Source of the DNA: Acanthaster planci
Lineage: Eukaryota; Echinodermata; Asteroidea; Valvatida; Acanthasteridae
DNA length: 15,366 nucleotides
Reading direction: 5' to 3'
Assembly (NCBI RefSeq): GCF_001949145.1
Contig: NW_019091388.1
Coordinates: 1,061,735-1,077,100, forward strand
Every line of letters starts with the position of its first letter. Within the stretch, counting starts at the first letter, position 1. Shown here piece by piece: positions 8,731-15,366 of this stretch. The translations under genes were made by a program, and so were the position numbers. Under the pieces are notes generated by a model. The model worked only from the letters and a program-made list of their open reading frames with translations, was not told the origin of the DNA and searched no databases.

Positions 8731-9611
8731 ATTAATCATTCCCGGGCAATAAGGGTAGATTTCAAACCTTCCTGGTTGTCACAGATAAGTAATGTGCCAA
8801 GGATTTTTTAGGACTGCTTTGACAAATATCCAGCATCTGCAAAAGCACTTCGAAGTTAGAAAAGTGATGCATAAGCCTCGCCGACTGCTCGTGTTGTGTT
8901 GGAGCTGCCGGTGTACGATGCTGTGCTGCTGGGCCACCACCAGGTTTGGGACTGTCACAACAGCCCCCCCCCCATTACTGACAGATTCCCTGCTGTTGTC
9001 CTCATTCATCAACAAGTAAATTATAGTTCCTGTCCTCAGAATTGAATCCGCTCACTTTCTCGAGAAGAATCTGATTCGTGTATTTCTCTTTTATTAGACA
9101 CACTGAAAATTATGGACTTGGCAAACAAGTTCGCACGTGGGTTGTTGTCTTTTTCTAGAAGCTTCACATGTACACACATACATGCTTGCCCGCGATTCAG
9201 CCCAAGATTCTGGTCTTTATACTCCTACACAATATTCTCTGTGGTGTATGAATAGTCCGTTACTACTGTACGTGAACAAGAGTGCACTCTCATATGTATG
9301 CCAAGCAAAGTATGTTCCTCTTCACCTTCAATATCTTATACTCCTTCATTTCGGAACAGATCTTGCAATTATTTCGACCAGCTTAGAGTAAGATTTTAGG
9401 TTTATCCATCTTAGAGATTAATGTTTAATATTTTGCATTTTCTGCACGTCATTAAAACTCCTTGTCTTTATGCATTGGGGCTGCACTTGCATGTATCTTC
9501 ATGCATGCTTCATGCATGCCTGTTGTGTCTTTTTCCCTGTTACGTCATCAACCCAACACAAACACAAAATTTGACCTCATGTTTCCAAAAACGGCCCAGT
9601 TGGTTGTGCAC

Positions 9612-9725
9612 AAATCAACATGAGAGAAATAAGATGCAATTTCTTTCCACAATTGTGGAAATAAGATGCAATTTCTTTCCACAATTGTGGAAAGAAATTG
9701 CATCTTATTTCTCTCATGTTGATTT
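9612..9725. repeat. Perfect 114-base palindrome with internal 32-base tandem duplication
   Basis: Arm 9612-9658 (47 bases) is the exact reverse complement of 9679-9725, with a 20-base spacer. Within it the 32-base unit 9627-9658 is repeated exactly at 9659-9690, each ending in the 12-base palindrome CCACAATTGTGG. Because of the duplication, a second perfect hairpin, 9658-9711, is possible with no loop. Outside the arms pairing fades after one or two bases. It may be a foldback element, or a template-switch product; an assembly artefact is possible. Confidence 0.9.
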
Positions 9726-9854
9726 TTGGCAGATACATTCATTGCATACTGGTTCTGGGCTACCAATCTACCTCCCAAACCCCAGATATTGCAATAGTCG
9801 AAGCCTTGTCTGGACGGCTTTAATGAAAGGTAGTGAAGAAAGGTTCAGGTCACT

Positions 9855-9922
9855 TAATGATGGGCTTACAGTGTTCACTTACTCTGCACATTGAATTGAA
9901 AAAGAGTTGCAAGGCTTTTGAA
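9855..9922. repeat. Dispersed repeat, second part
   Basis: Local words match 14089-14179 in order: TAATGA with GGG nearby, ACAGTGTTCACTTACT against ACAGTGTACGCTTACT, AATTGAAAAAG against AATGGAAAAAG, and TTGCAAGGCTTTTGAA against ATGCAAGGCCTGTGAA. In the intron 13 copy this part directly follows the portion that resembles 6416-6593. The family is unknown. Confidence 0.5.
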
Positions 9923-10043
9923 CCGCTACAAACTCTCTTGGAGCAGCACAACACATCACTGCAAGTGCTCTCAAATGTCACTCATTCTGAAAAGGAAGTA
10001 ACCTATAGAAAATTGTTTTTGTATGTGCACGTGTGTGTTGCAG

Positions 10044-10166
10044 ATGAGGATGAGTGTAGCCGTGACATCAACCCATGCCCCCACAGCTGCCAGAACACTG
10101 TTGGTAGCTACACCTGTGACTGCCAAGAGGGATTCACCAGGGGTAGAGATGGAGTGACCTGTGTTG
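10044..10166 (+). CDS. FBN: Fibrillin exon 9: calcium-binding EGF
   Basis: This 123-base exon encodes 41 residues, phase 1-1. It starts D-E-D-E-C with a SRDINP loop, then CPHSC, CQNTVGSYTC, DC and a tail ending VTCV. All calcium-ligand positions are intact. CQNTVGSYTC also fits the C-x-N-T-x-G-S-Y-x-C O-glucosylation context. It corresponds to human cbEGF38. RGRDG occurs in the tail loop but is not an RGD integrin motif. The acceptor is TGTTGCAG and the donor GTGAGT. It resumes the frame correctly after the 4-kb intron 8. Confidence 0.95.
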
Positions 10167-11011
10167 GTGAGTTGTGCTTGAGTCCCAGAAGAATGAATAG
10201 GCCTTGATCTGTATTAATGATGTCATGCTTTGTTTACAAGTACACTTTCTTATGGGACCCAGGTGGGAAGACAGATTTGAAGCTTTGAAGGAAAGCTTAT
10301 ATGGAACACATTTCAATGTCATTAGTACACATAGCTAGGCCTATTCTCTGCTTGTTCTATACATAGACACACCAGGAAAATGGCGAAGTGTTTAGCTTGT
10401 ATAGAATGTATACAGTTCTTGTAATATTAACTCTTCTGGGTAGCTTGGCATGAGTACTTGAGTAGGTTCTAAAAATATGGTTAGAGTCTCCCCCCCTTGC
10501 AATCAGGGTTTTCATTTTTGAAAACACACTCTTCTTTGCAAAGTTGTGCTTACTTTATGTCCCAACAGCGAAAACAGTGTGATTACGCTGTAAACTGTGG
10601 TTTCAACTTGAGGTCTCCCAAGGTCTCCTGCTTGAGGCAATACCAAATCATGTAGGTGTGGGTACATCTGCATGGGAAATTCTTAGGCTGATAAAATTAG
10701 TAAATGTCAGAAACTTTCTTTGAGCTAGCCAAAAGAGATGTGTTCTTGCAACTAGTGCACCTGTATAGATCACTGGACGAAAATCACCTTGAGAGGAATT
10801 AAATGTAATTACAGTCTTAAAATTGTGTATAAAATTTCGGACATATCAAGGAGCACAAATGCGGGGGGGGCACAAATAGCAATTAAAAACTGAAAAAAGC
10901 AGGTCTTTTTCATTGTAGTTCCATTTTAAGTTCTGCCTGAAGCACTCTTATTTTGACAGGACATGTTTTATATATTTGACAATCCCTTCACTTGTGTTCT
11001 CTAATTCTAAG
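10167..11011 (+). other. Intron 9
   Basis: This 845-base intron runs from GTGAGT to ATTCTAAG (an AAG acceptor, less common than CAG). It contains a run of eight G near 10863 and a run of seven C near 10490. No gene or clear repeat family is seen. Confidence 0.85.
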
Positions 11012-11128
11012 ATGTGAATGAGTGTGTACTAGGAACTCATGACTGCCAGTTTGATTGTTTCAACACCGTGGGTGGGTACGAGTGTAGGTGCCCTGATGGC
11101 ATGGCACCGAAGGATGGCTCATGCATCC
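11012..11128 (+). CDS. FBN: Fibrillin exon 10: calcium-binding EGF, shortest here
   Basis: This 117-base exon encodes 39 residues, phase 1-1. It starts D-V-N-E-C; THDCQFDC parallels HNCQFLC of human cbEGF39, followed by CFNTVGGYEC and RC. The tail between Cys 5 and 6 is short (PDGMAPKDGS), similar to the short human counterpart. Calcium ligands are kept; Gly replaces Ser after the conserved Gly. The exon ends in C where most exons here end in G, so the junction codon with exon 11 is CAT (His) and not Asp. The donor is GTAAGT; the acceptor TTCTAAG is atypical but in frame. Confidence 0.94.
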
Positions 11129-11572
11129 GTAAGTAGGAGGCTCAGCTTCTGTCATTGTGTCAACCGTGATAGTTTGACCCATTTGTAGGTATTGCATGTA
11201 ACATGAATGCCTGTTGGGATTTTTTTAGGAGCTTGAGGTGTCCTTCCTCTTTCTTCAAAAACTGTTAAATGGAATGAATATTAAATTAGAAAAATAATAT
11301 TCAGAAAACAGTTTGCATGTAACTGAGTTTTGGGAGTCTTGTCTAGCTCTGTATCCCACTTTTTGATGAGCAGATTACACATATTTCAGGAATGTCATTA
11401 TTTCTTTAAAAATCCTCCACTTCTGAAAATTGATTTAATGAAAGGTAATAGTAAATGCTTAGATATATCAATAATGTTGGAACGTTTTGCTGCATCATCT
11501 ACTAACAAGAATCTAACACAGATTTTTATTGTAGGCCTATGCCTGATGATCATCTGTGTTTGTTCATTGCAG
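11129..11572 (+). other. Intron 10
   Basis: This 444-base intron runs from GTAAGT to TTCATTGCAG. A TAGGCCTA-type word (GTAGGCCTAT) lies at about 11531. An open frame running into exon 11 is simply read-through of the intron. No repeats recognised. Confidence 0.85.
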
Positions 11573-11701
11573 ATGTTGATGTGTGCGCTGTATCTCCTGA
11601 TATCTGTGGTCCATATGGCACCTGTCGCACCACAGCAGATGGCTACACCTGTGACTGCCAACGTTTTTTCACCTTGGACCCCACGGGCAAGAAGTGTGTG
11701 G
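11573..11701 (+). CDS. FBN: Fibrillin exon 11: EGF with degraded calcium site
   Basis: This 129-base exon encodes 43 residues, phase 1-1. The six Cys are intact and CQRFFTLDPTGKKC closely follows CQRGFSLDQTGSSC of human cbEGF40, so its identity is clear. The calcium site is altered at several points: the opening reads H-V-D-V-C in place of D-x-D/N-E-C (the His comes from the exon 10 junction), and the Asn after Cys 3 is Thr (CRTTADGY). The usual Gly in the Cys 5-6 loop is Phe (QRFF). The splice sites are good (TTGCAG, GTAAGT). Exon length and frame are normal, so the changes look like relaxed or altered function in a working gene. Confidence 0.93.
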
Positions 11702-12028
11702 GTAAGTCATTTTTTATTAATCCCAGATGCAGATAGGAGTTAGTTGCCCTTACCCAAGGGCTGTAATTGACAGCCAAGGAAGAGGCTGCAGCAAATCTGA
11801 CTACTATCTATTCAAGGCGGCTATCTGCAAACTACATATCTAGGCTTGCTGAATGTGACTTAATTCTGGGTGTGACAAAAAAGGAACATATGTATCATAT
11901 TTGAAAAGCTGATTTTTAGAAAGTTAAAAGGGAATTCAGAAAAAAATGGAAAAAAAATTTGCAAAGTTTGTGGAAAACTTGCTGAAGTTTTAGCTGAATG
12001 TCACTAATCACTTTTCTTTTGCTGTCAG
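11702..12028 (+). other. Intron 11
   Basis: This 327-base intron, the shortest here, runs from GTAAGT to TGCTGTCAG. It has A-runs near 11940-11960 and nothing else of note. Confidence 0.9.
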
Positions 12029-12151
12029 ACATTGATGAGTGTCAGACACAGCCTAACAGGTGCCAATATGGCTGTCGTAACACAGTCGGAGGATACCGCT
12101 GTAATTGCCCCGATGGATTCTCCCAGCACTATTACTGGAATCGCTGCATTG
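12029..12151 (+). CDS. FBN: Fibrillin exon 12: calcium-binding EGF with QHY-W signature
   Basis: This 123-base exon encodes 41 residues, phase 1-1. It opens D-I-D-E-C and has CQYGC, CRNTVGGYRC and CNCPDGFSQHYYWNRC. The QHY-x-W-N-x-C ending is nearly the same as QHYQWNQC of human cbEGF41 and is not a general EGF feature, so it fixes the register of the C-terminal domains. Calcium ligands are complete. The acceptor is GCTGTCAG; the donor is GTAAGC. A second open frame across the same bases (12032-12220) is a shadow. Confidence 0.96.
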
Positions 12152-12530
12152 GTAAGCTCACGATCAGTGGTTGGTTCCACGTGGCTTGTTCCTCAACAAC
12201 CACTGACGGTGAAGCAATGACACAGTAATGGAATCAAATGCAAATTGAAAGATGCATTCTTTTGTCCCTTTTTTGTTGTAGGGACTATAGTTTGGGATTT
12301 ATAATATATTTGGATCATTTAAAGAGAAATCAATACAAAATCCCAAAAAAGTATACAAGAGACACTTAAAAAAAAATTCACTGGAATTCATACAAATCTT
12401 ACTTTTCTTCAATAACTTGTCCGACAAGTTGTTGGAAATCCCCAAAAATTGGATTGTTAGAAGATGTTTTACTGCTTTACTGTATGTCAGAGCCTGTAAT
12501 GAGACTTGCTTTTTGTGTTTCATTCTGCAG
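12152..12530 (+). other. Intron 12
   Basis: This 379-base intron runs from GTAAGC to ATTCTGCAG. A short inverted repeat, TTTGGGATTT at about 12291 against AAATCCCAAA at about 12336, is the only structure noted. Confidence 0.85.
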
Positions 12531-12653
12531 ATGACAATGAGTGTAATCAGCCTGGTGTGTGTGGTCAGGCCACTTGCTACAACACTGAGGGCTCGTACCG
12601 CTGTGGCTGCTCTGGTGGCTACAACTTTGACCAACAGAACTTGGTGTGTACAG
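12531..12653 (+). CDS. FBN: Fibrillin exon 13: calcium-binding EGF
   Basis: This 123-base exon encodes 41 residues, phase 1-1. It opens D-D-N-E-C, then GVCGQATC, CYNTEGSYRC and GC with a tail to VCT. CGQATCYNT parallels CGGASCHNT of human cbEGF42, the next-to-last EGF. The calcium ligands and the O-glucosylation context between Cys 3 and 4 are kept. The acceptor is TTCTGCAG and the donor GTAGGT is acceptable. It precedes the second-longest intron. Confidence 0.95.
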
Positions 12654-12785
12654 GTAGGTGCTGACAAAGGAAAGCTCGGGGTATGCAAAGTATTGCCATC
12701 ATGGTGCTAACTTGATTTTTTTTATCTTAGTTGATTTTTTTTTCTAAGCACAGAAATTTGCTGCAATATTTTCTGATCATCAGCT

Positions 12786-13777
12786 TTAAGGTAGTGTATA
12801 GGATTTGTATGTACTGCAATTTGTCCAAATTTGGCCGATTTTGGGGTTTGTGATTTGTTTTGTGTATGATTCCATGAATTTTTTTCATCTTTTGAGATCA
12901 CTGCCTTGAGAAAAATTGAGAAAAACACTGTCTCTTTTAACCCTCAAAGCATGGCTTGTGTAATTTGTCTCACAAAAATCCATGTGCCACTGGACCTTTC
13001 TGTGTGCCTGTACAATGCACAGGCGAGGTCGATCTGCAGACCGGTTATCATGGTTAGGCCCTCAAAAATGCATTTTTCCATTTGGCTTCACGTAGTACTA
13101 GTGGTTGGCAAATTTACCTTCAAGTTTGTGTTTCCTCTTCAACAAAGCAGACTTTGTCAAACTTTGTCATACGTTTCATCGGGCGGAGACAGTGAAGTGA
13201 CTACAGTCACCATAGTCACTGGCTGTGCAACCTCATATAAATGTACATGTAGACTACATGTGCATGTACGTGTTCACAATCAACCACACAGTCATTACTC
13301 ACTCTCCACATGTATGTATGTCAGTCCATAACTGTCCACACACCATCAGTGCCGTCATAAACACTTTAAAAATAAACAAAATGGTAACATCCTCGGGCAT
13401 GAGAGTTACTGTTATTGGAAATACAGAAAGCTAAAGGTCTCAAAATTGAGGGTTTTGTTTGAGAATGAAATCATTGGAAATCCATCAAAAGTTGACTTGT
13501 TTTGACTCTCTGAATAAAAAGGTCTTTATTAATGGGAATTAATATGTGCTTGGCCAGTCTTAAACTAATGTTTAAGACCTTGCTCAGGAGAATGACTGCT
13601 GATAATGCCCTCGCCTGCGGCACGGGCATGAGTCGCATCCATTCTCCTGAGCTGGTCTTAAATGCACGTTTAAGACCATCCAAGCACACATTTATTCCCT
13701 TTTATAAAATAAAGTTATTTCAAGATAAATTGACAGTTCTGTTTTGAGATCTTGCAAATCCTATGCACTGCCTTTAA
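12786..13777. mobile_element. Candidate TTAA-flanked non-autonomous DNA transposon
   Basis: The left end reads TTAAGGTAGTGTATAGGATT (12786 on). The right end, read in reverse complement, is TTAAAGGCAGTGCATAGGAT (13777 back). The 18 bases from GG onward agree at 16 positions, and both ends carry TTAA. TTAA target sites are typical of piggyBac-like and Kolobok-like elements, and TTAAAGGCAGTG-type ends recur in echinoderm genomes as far as I recall. The 992-base span has no transposase-like frame, so it would depend on another element. The inverted repeats are short, so some doubt remains. Confidence 0.45.
13534..13699. repeat. Foldback (hairpin) element, MITE-like
   Basis: Arms 13534-13594 and 13640-13699 are about 60 bases each, imperfect reverse complements (roughly 80 percent by eye), with a 45-base loop. 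The best-matching blocks are TGTGCTTGG, GTCTTAAAC, TTTAAGACC and GCTCAGGAGAATG. Each arm also contains its own GTCTTAAA...TTTAAGAC palindrome, so the fold can be cross-shaped. Open frames on both strands here arise from the symmetry. It lies inside the TTAA-flanked candidate, suggesting a nested insertion. Confidence 0.75.
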
Positions 13778-13884
13778 TGGATTTTCATAAAATACGTGTG
13801 CATGCACCTCCCATACACTTGCCCCCATGCACAAGTACAAATATTTGGCTCTCAAGCATGAATATATATGAGGTATTGTAATGC

Positions 13885-14179
13885 AGCATATCACACAAGT
13901 TATCCTTCTACACAGTGGATATATATTGGGGGGGCTTTTTGTATTGTAGAACAACTGAAGGAGTGACACATAAAAACAAATTGTTTTTTGCTGTTGTCAT
14001 ATTCGAAGTGTTGATTAGCAATAGAATGTGCCTGTTTGAAAGCTTTGAATTGTAGCTTGTAACTGATGGACAGTGACGGAGATGTCAGAATAATGAGTGA
14101 GGGGTTGACAGTGTACGCTTACTTTTTAGGCTCATAATGGAAAAAGTGTCCCCTACTGCACTGATGCAAGGCCTGTGAA
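13885..14179. repeat. Dispersed repeat, fullest copy (B)
   Basis: The first part (13885-14039) matches 6416-6593, and the second part (14089-14179) matches 9855-9922, in the same orientation and order. This copy is therefore the unbroken form within the window. It includes a run of seven G at 13928-13934. I recognise no coding capacity or family. Confidence 0.6.
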
Positions 14180-14369
14180 TTGGGGGAGGGGGTTAACCCA
14201 AAGTGCTTCAAACTCTACACCTGAACAAGTGGCCGGTACGAGGGCCAAAACTCAATGTGAAAGTTGCTGTAAAAATACAGAACAAATGACACAAAGAGAC
14301 CCCAAAAGTTGAACATTCTGGATACTCTAGAGTATTCCTTACAAAAAAATCTCCTGTACAAAACCCTGT

Positions 14370-14590
14370 GGGAATTTCCCCATCGGGAATTTCATGGTGA
14401 TTTGGACACCATGGGATTTTCACATGTAAAATTACCCCATGTTTTCAATTACTTTCCAATTGGACATCAATTACCCTTGAAGGTCACCCATGGGGTCCCC
14501 CATATATCCTCCATGGAGTTTACCCCAATATTTCAATGGGAACCCCCATGTATACCCATGGGGTTCCCCCATATATCGCCATTGCCTTCC
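14370..14590. repeat. CCCAT/ATGGG-rich degenerate repeat
   Basis: ACCCATGGGGTCCCCCATAT (14486 on) recurs as ACCCATGGGGTTCCCCCATA (14554 on), both continuing into ATATC, 68 bases apart. Many shorter CCCAT, CCATGG and ATGGG words lie around them, and similar words continue near 14650. The 103-codon open frame at 14309-14620 is a by-product of this composition and has no gene-like context. Confidence 0.6.
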
Positions 14591-15080
14591 CCACACTGCC
14601 TCATGATAGTTCCGATATAATTCCACATTTTTGTAATCTTGCCCCGTACTTTCTATGGGGAGCCATGGGTTTTTCTGATGCTTGTATCCTTGCAGTTTTG
14701 GGCTTATTTTACTTGATGATGGGGAATGTGTTGGGGAAGAAGTTCAAGAATGTAAATACATCGTTAAGTTTGAACACTTTTCACTCTGGTGAAATCTGAG
14801 AGTTTGAGGGAGACATTTTGGGGGAAAAAATGTCTTTACATGTGATTTGTTGGGGAAAAAATCAATTGTGGGAACAGGTGGGGGTGGGTTGCCGGTGTGT
14901 TCACCTTCTCATCCACCCGTGTTGCCCCTTCACTATACCAAGCCATCACTGCGAAGTAAACAGGCAGAAAAGGAAGTGCTCAGGAATCTAGATTACCACT
15001 CCCTTCTGTTCCCATCATTTTTTTTTTCTAAATATGATACTAACAATGGCCAATTCCCAATCTTGCATTCTCCATATCAG

Positions 15081-15201
15081 ATGTCAATGAGTGTGCCACT
15101 GGATTTGGTGGTGGGTACCAGCCCTGCTCCTATGGATGCCAGAACTTGCCAGGGAGCTTCATCTGTGGTTGTCCTCCAGGTTATGTGACCGTGGCTCAGG
15201 G
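15081..15201 (+). CDS. FBN: Fibrillin exon 14: last EGF, first five cysteines
   Basis: This 121-base exon enters in phase 1 and leaves in phase 2, unlike all the others. It opens D-V-N-E-C and contains [16 protein letters not shown] and GCPPGY, matching PCSYGC and GCPPGY of human cbEGF43, the final EGF. The Cys 1-2 loop is 10 residues with a Gly-rich stretch (ATGFGGGYQP) against six in human. The sixth Cys is not reached: the donor GTGAGA at 15202 cuts after GTGGCTCAGGG, so the last Cys and the unique C-terminal domain lie in the next exon. Read-through would meet TGA at 15203. Using this donor agrees with the human protein, where GQG precedes the last Cys. Confidence 0.92.
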
Positions 15202-15366
15202 GTGAGATTTCACTGAAATTTGCTCCTTCATTGTTTTTTTTAAATAGACAGAAACTTTAAAATCAGTTAAGTGATCATTTAAACATTGTACTTATATATA
15301 ATAGGTTTGCCCTTACCCAACGTATATCAATAAGCACTGTATGCTCAATGCTTGTCCGAGAGCTTG
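15202..15366 (+). other. Intron 14, 5' part only
   Basis: The window ends 165 bases into this intron. It is AT-rich and no feature is seen. Confidence 0.8.

Larger units (their letters stand above)
5995..10043 (+). other. Intron 8, long and repeat-rich
   Basis: This 4049-base intron, five to ten times longer than most here, runs from GTGAGT to TGTTGCAG. No EGF or TB exon is hidden in it, as the flanking domains match adjacent human domains. It holds, in order, a dispersed repeat copy (6416-6593), a G/C-run hairpin (6886-6914), a decayed CCGTAATTTTCGG-type element (from 6971), a degenerate minus-strand coding-like stretch (about 8325-8730), a perfect palindrome (9612-9725) and a further part of the dispersed repeat (9855-9922). 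Stretches 5995-6415, 7080-8324 and 8731-9611 show no recognisable gene. Confidence 0.85.
12654..15080 (+). other. Intron 13, long and repeat-rich
   Basis: This 2427-base intron runs from GTAGGT to CATATCAG. In order it holds a candidate TTAA-flanked element (12786-13777) with a foldback element nested inside (13534-13699), the fullest copy of the dispersed repeat (13885-14179), and a CCCAT/ATGGG-rich repeat (about 14370-14590). From about 14680 to 15080 I see nothing definite apart from GGGGAAAAAA-type runs near 14820-14860. Confidence 0.85.
727..15201 (+). other. FBN: Fibrillin gene, partial: 14 internal exons of the 3' half
   Basis: Joining the 14 exons listed below gives one uninterrupted reading frame of 1885 bases. 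The order is TB, five EGF, TB, seven EGF, which is the order I recall for the C-terminal third of human fibrillin-1 and its paralogues. All 13 complete introns are GT-AG and phase 1; the intron after exon 14 is phase 2. Intron lengths in order are 797, 442, 641, 565, 461, 530, 683, 4049, 845, 444, 327, 379 and 2427 bases. Fibrillins are secreted glycoproteins that assemble head to tail into extracellular microfibrils and hold latent TGF-beta and BMP complexes. LTBP proteins share these modules, but a TB followed by five EGFs, another TB and seven EGFs is the fibrillin layout. Upstream exons, promoter, stop codon and polyadenylation site are not in the window. Confidence 0.95.

Noticed and set aside
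9421-9894. A 157-codon open frame spanning the palindrome
   Set aside because: Its length depends on the palindrome, which is open on both strands by symmetry; no family features are seen.
5995-10043. Possible hidden EGF exon in the long intron 8
   Set aside because: No D-x-D/N-E-C with acceptor was found, and exons 8 and 9 already match adjacent human domains.
10131-10157. Possible RGD integrin-binding site in exon 9
   Set aside because: The residues read R-G-R-D-G, which is not RGD.
13245-13261. ACATGTAGACTACATGT palindrome in intron 13
   Set aside because: It is short and made of the CATGT words common in this AT-rich intron; no further structure is attached.
14309-14620. A 103-codon open frame with repeating GVPHIS/GFPHIS words
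   Set aside because: The words come from the CCCAT/ATGGG repeat; there is no start context or homologous domain.
1-15366. A prokaryotic-type operon, CRISPR array or phage region
   Set aside because: Coding sequence is confined to small exons with GT-AG splice sites and secreted animal matrix domains; no direct-repeat array or bacterial gene is present.

Overview
This is a eukaryotic genomic window carrying part of one large intron-rich gene on the + strand: the 3' half of a fibrillin gene. Fourteen small exons (117-195 bases, 1885 coding bases in total) encode about 628 residues of Cys-patterned extracellular matrix protein. The exons are GC-richer than the AT-rich introns, have GT/AG boundaries, and are all joined by phase-1 introns except the last, which is phase 2. 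The window starts inside an intron and ends inside another, so the N-terminal bulk of the gene and its C-terminal tail lie outside.

Domain order is TB (8-Cys) domain; five EGF domains; TB domain; seven EGF domains, the last of which is cut by the final intron. Domain by domain this matches the end of human fibrillin-1, as recalled: TB6, cbEGF32-36, TB7, cbEGF37-43. Shared local signatures include CAFRC in the third EGF after the first TB, CKNLIG in the fourth, and QHY-W before the last Cys of the fifth EGF after the second TB. Each EGF has its own exon, and each TB is split after its seventh Cys, with the tail fused to the next EGF. The encoded protein would be secreted and polymerise into microfibrils; TB domains are the modules that interact with TGF-beta-family ligand complexes and integrins in this family. 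Two of the seven EGFs after the second TB (exons 8 and 11) have lost the usual calcium-ligand residues, so the terminal rod may have flexible joints.

Most introns are 330-850 bases and look plain. Two are long and packed with repeats. Intron 8 (4049 bases) holds a G/C-run hairpin, a decayed element with a CCGTAATTTTCGGAATATAAGCCGC end, a degenerate minus-strand coding-like stretch, and a perfect 47-base-arm palindrome with an internal exact 32-base tandem duplication. Intron 13 (2427 bases) holds a candidate 992-base TTAA-flanked non-autonomous transposon with a foldback element nested in it, a second copy of a dispersed repeat also seen in intron 8, and a CCCAT/ATGGG-rich degenerate repeat.

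Organism: an animal with a true TB-containing fibrillin. Vertebrate-like domain order, TAGGCCTA-type words in introns (about 10335 and 11532) and a TTAAAGGCAGTG-type repeat end (about 13766-13777) suggest a marine invertebrate deuterostome, perhaps an echinoderm. That placement is inference and of low certainty. I found no bacterial genes, RNA genes, CRISPR arrays or second host gene.
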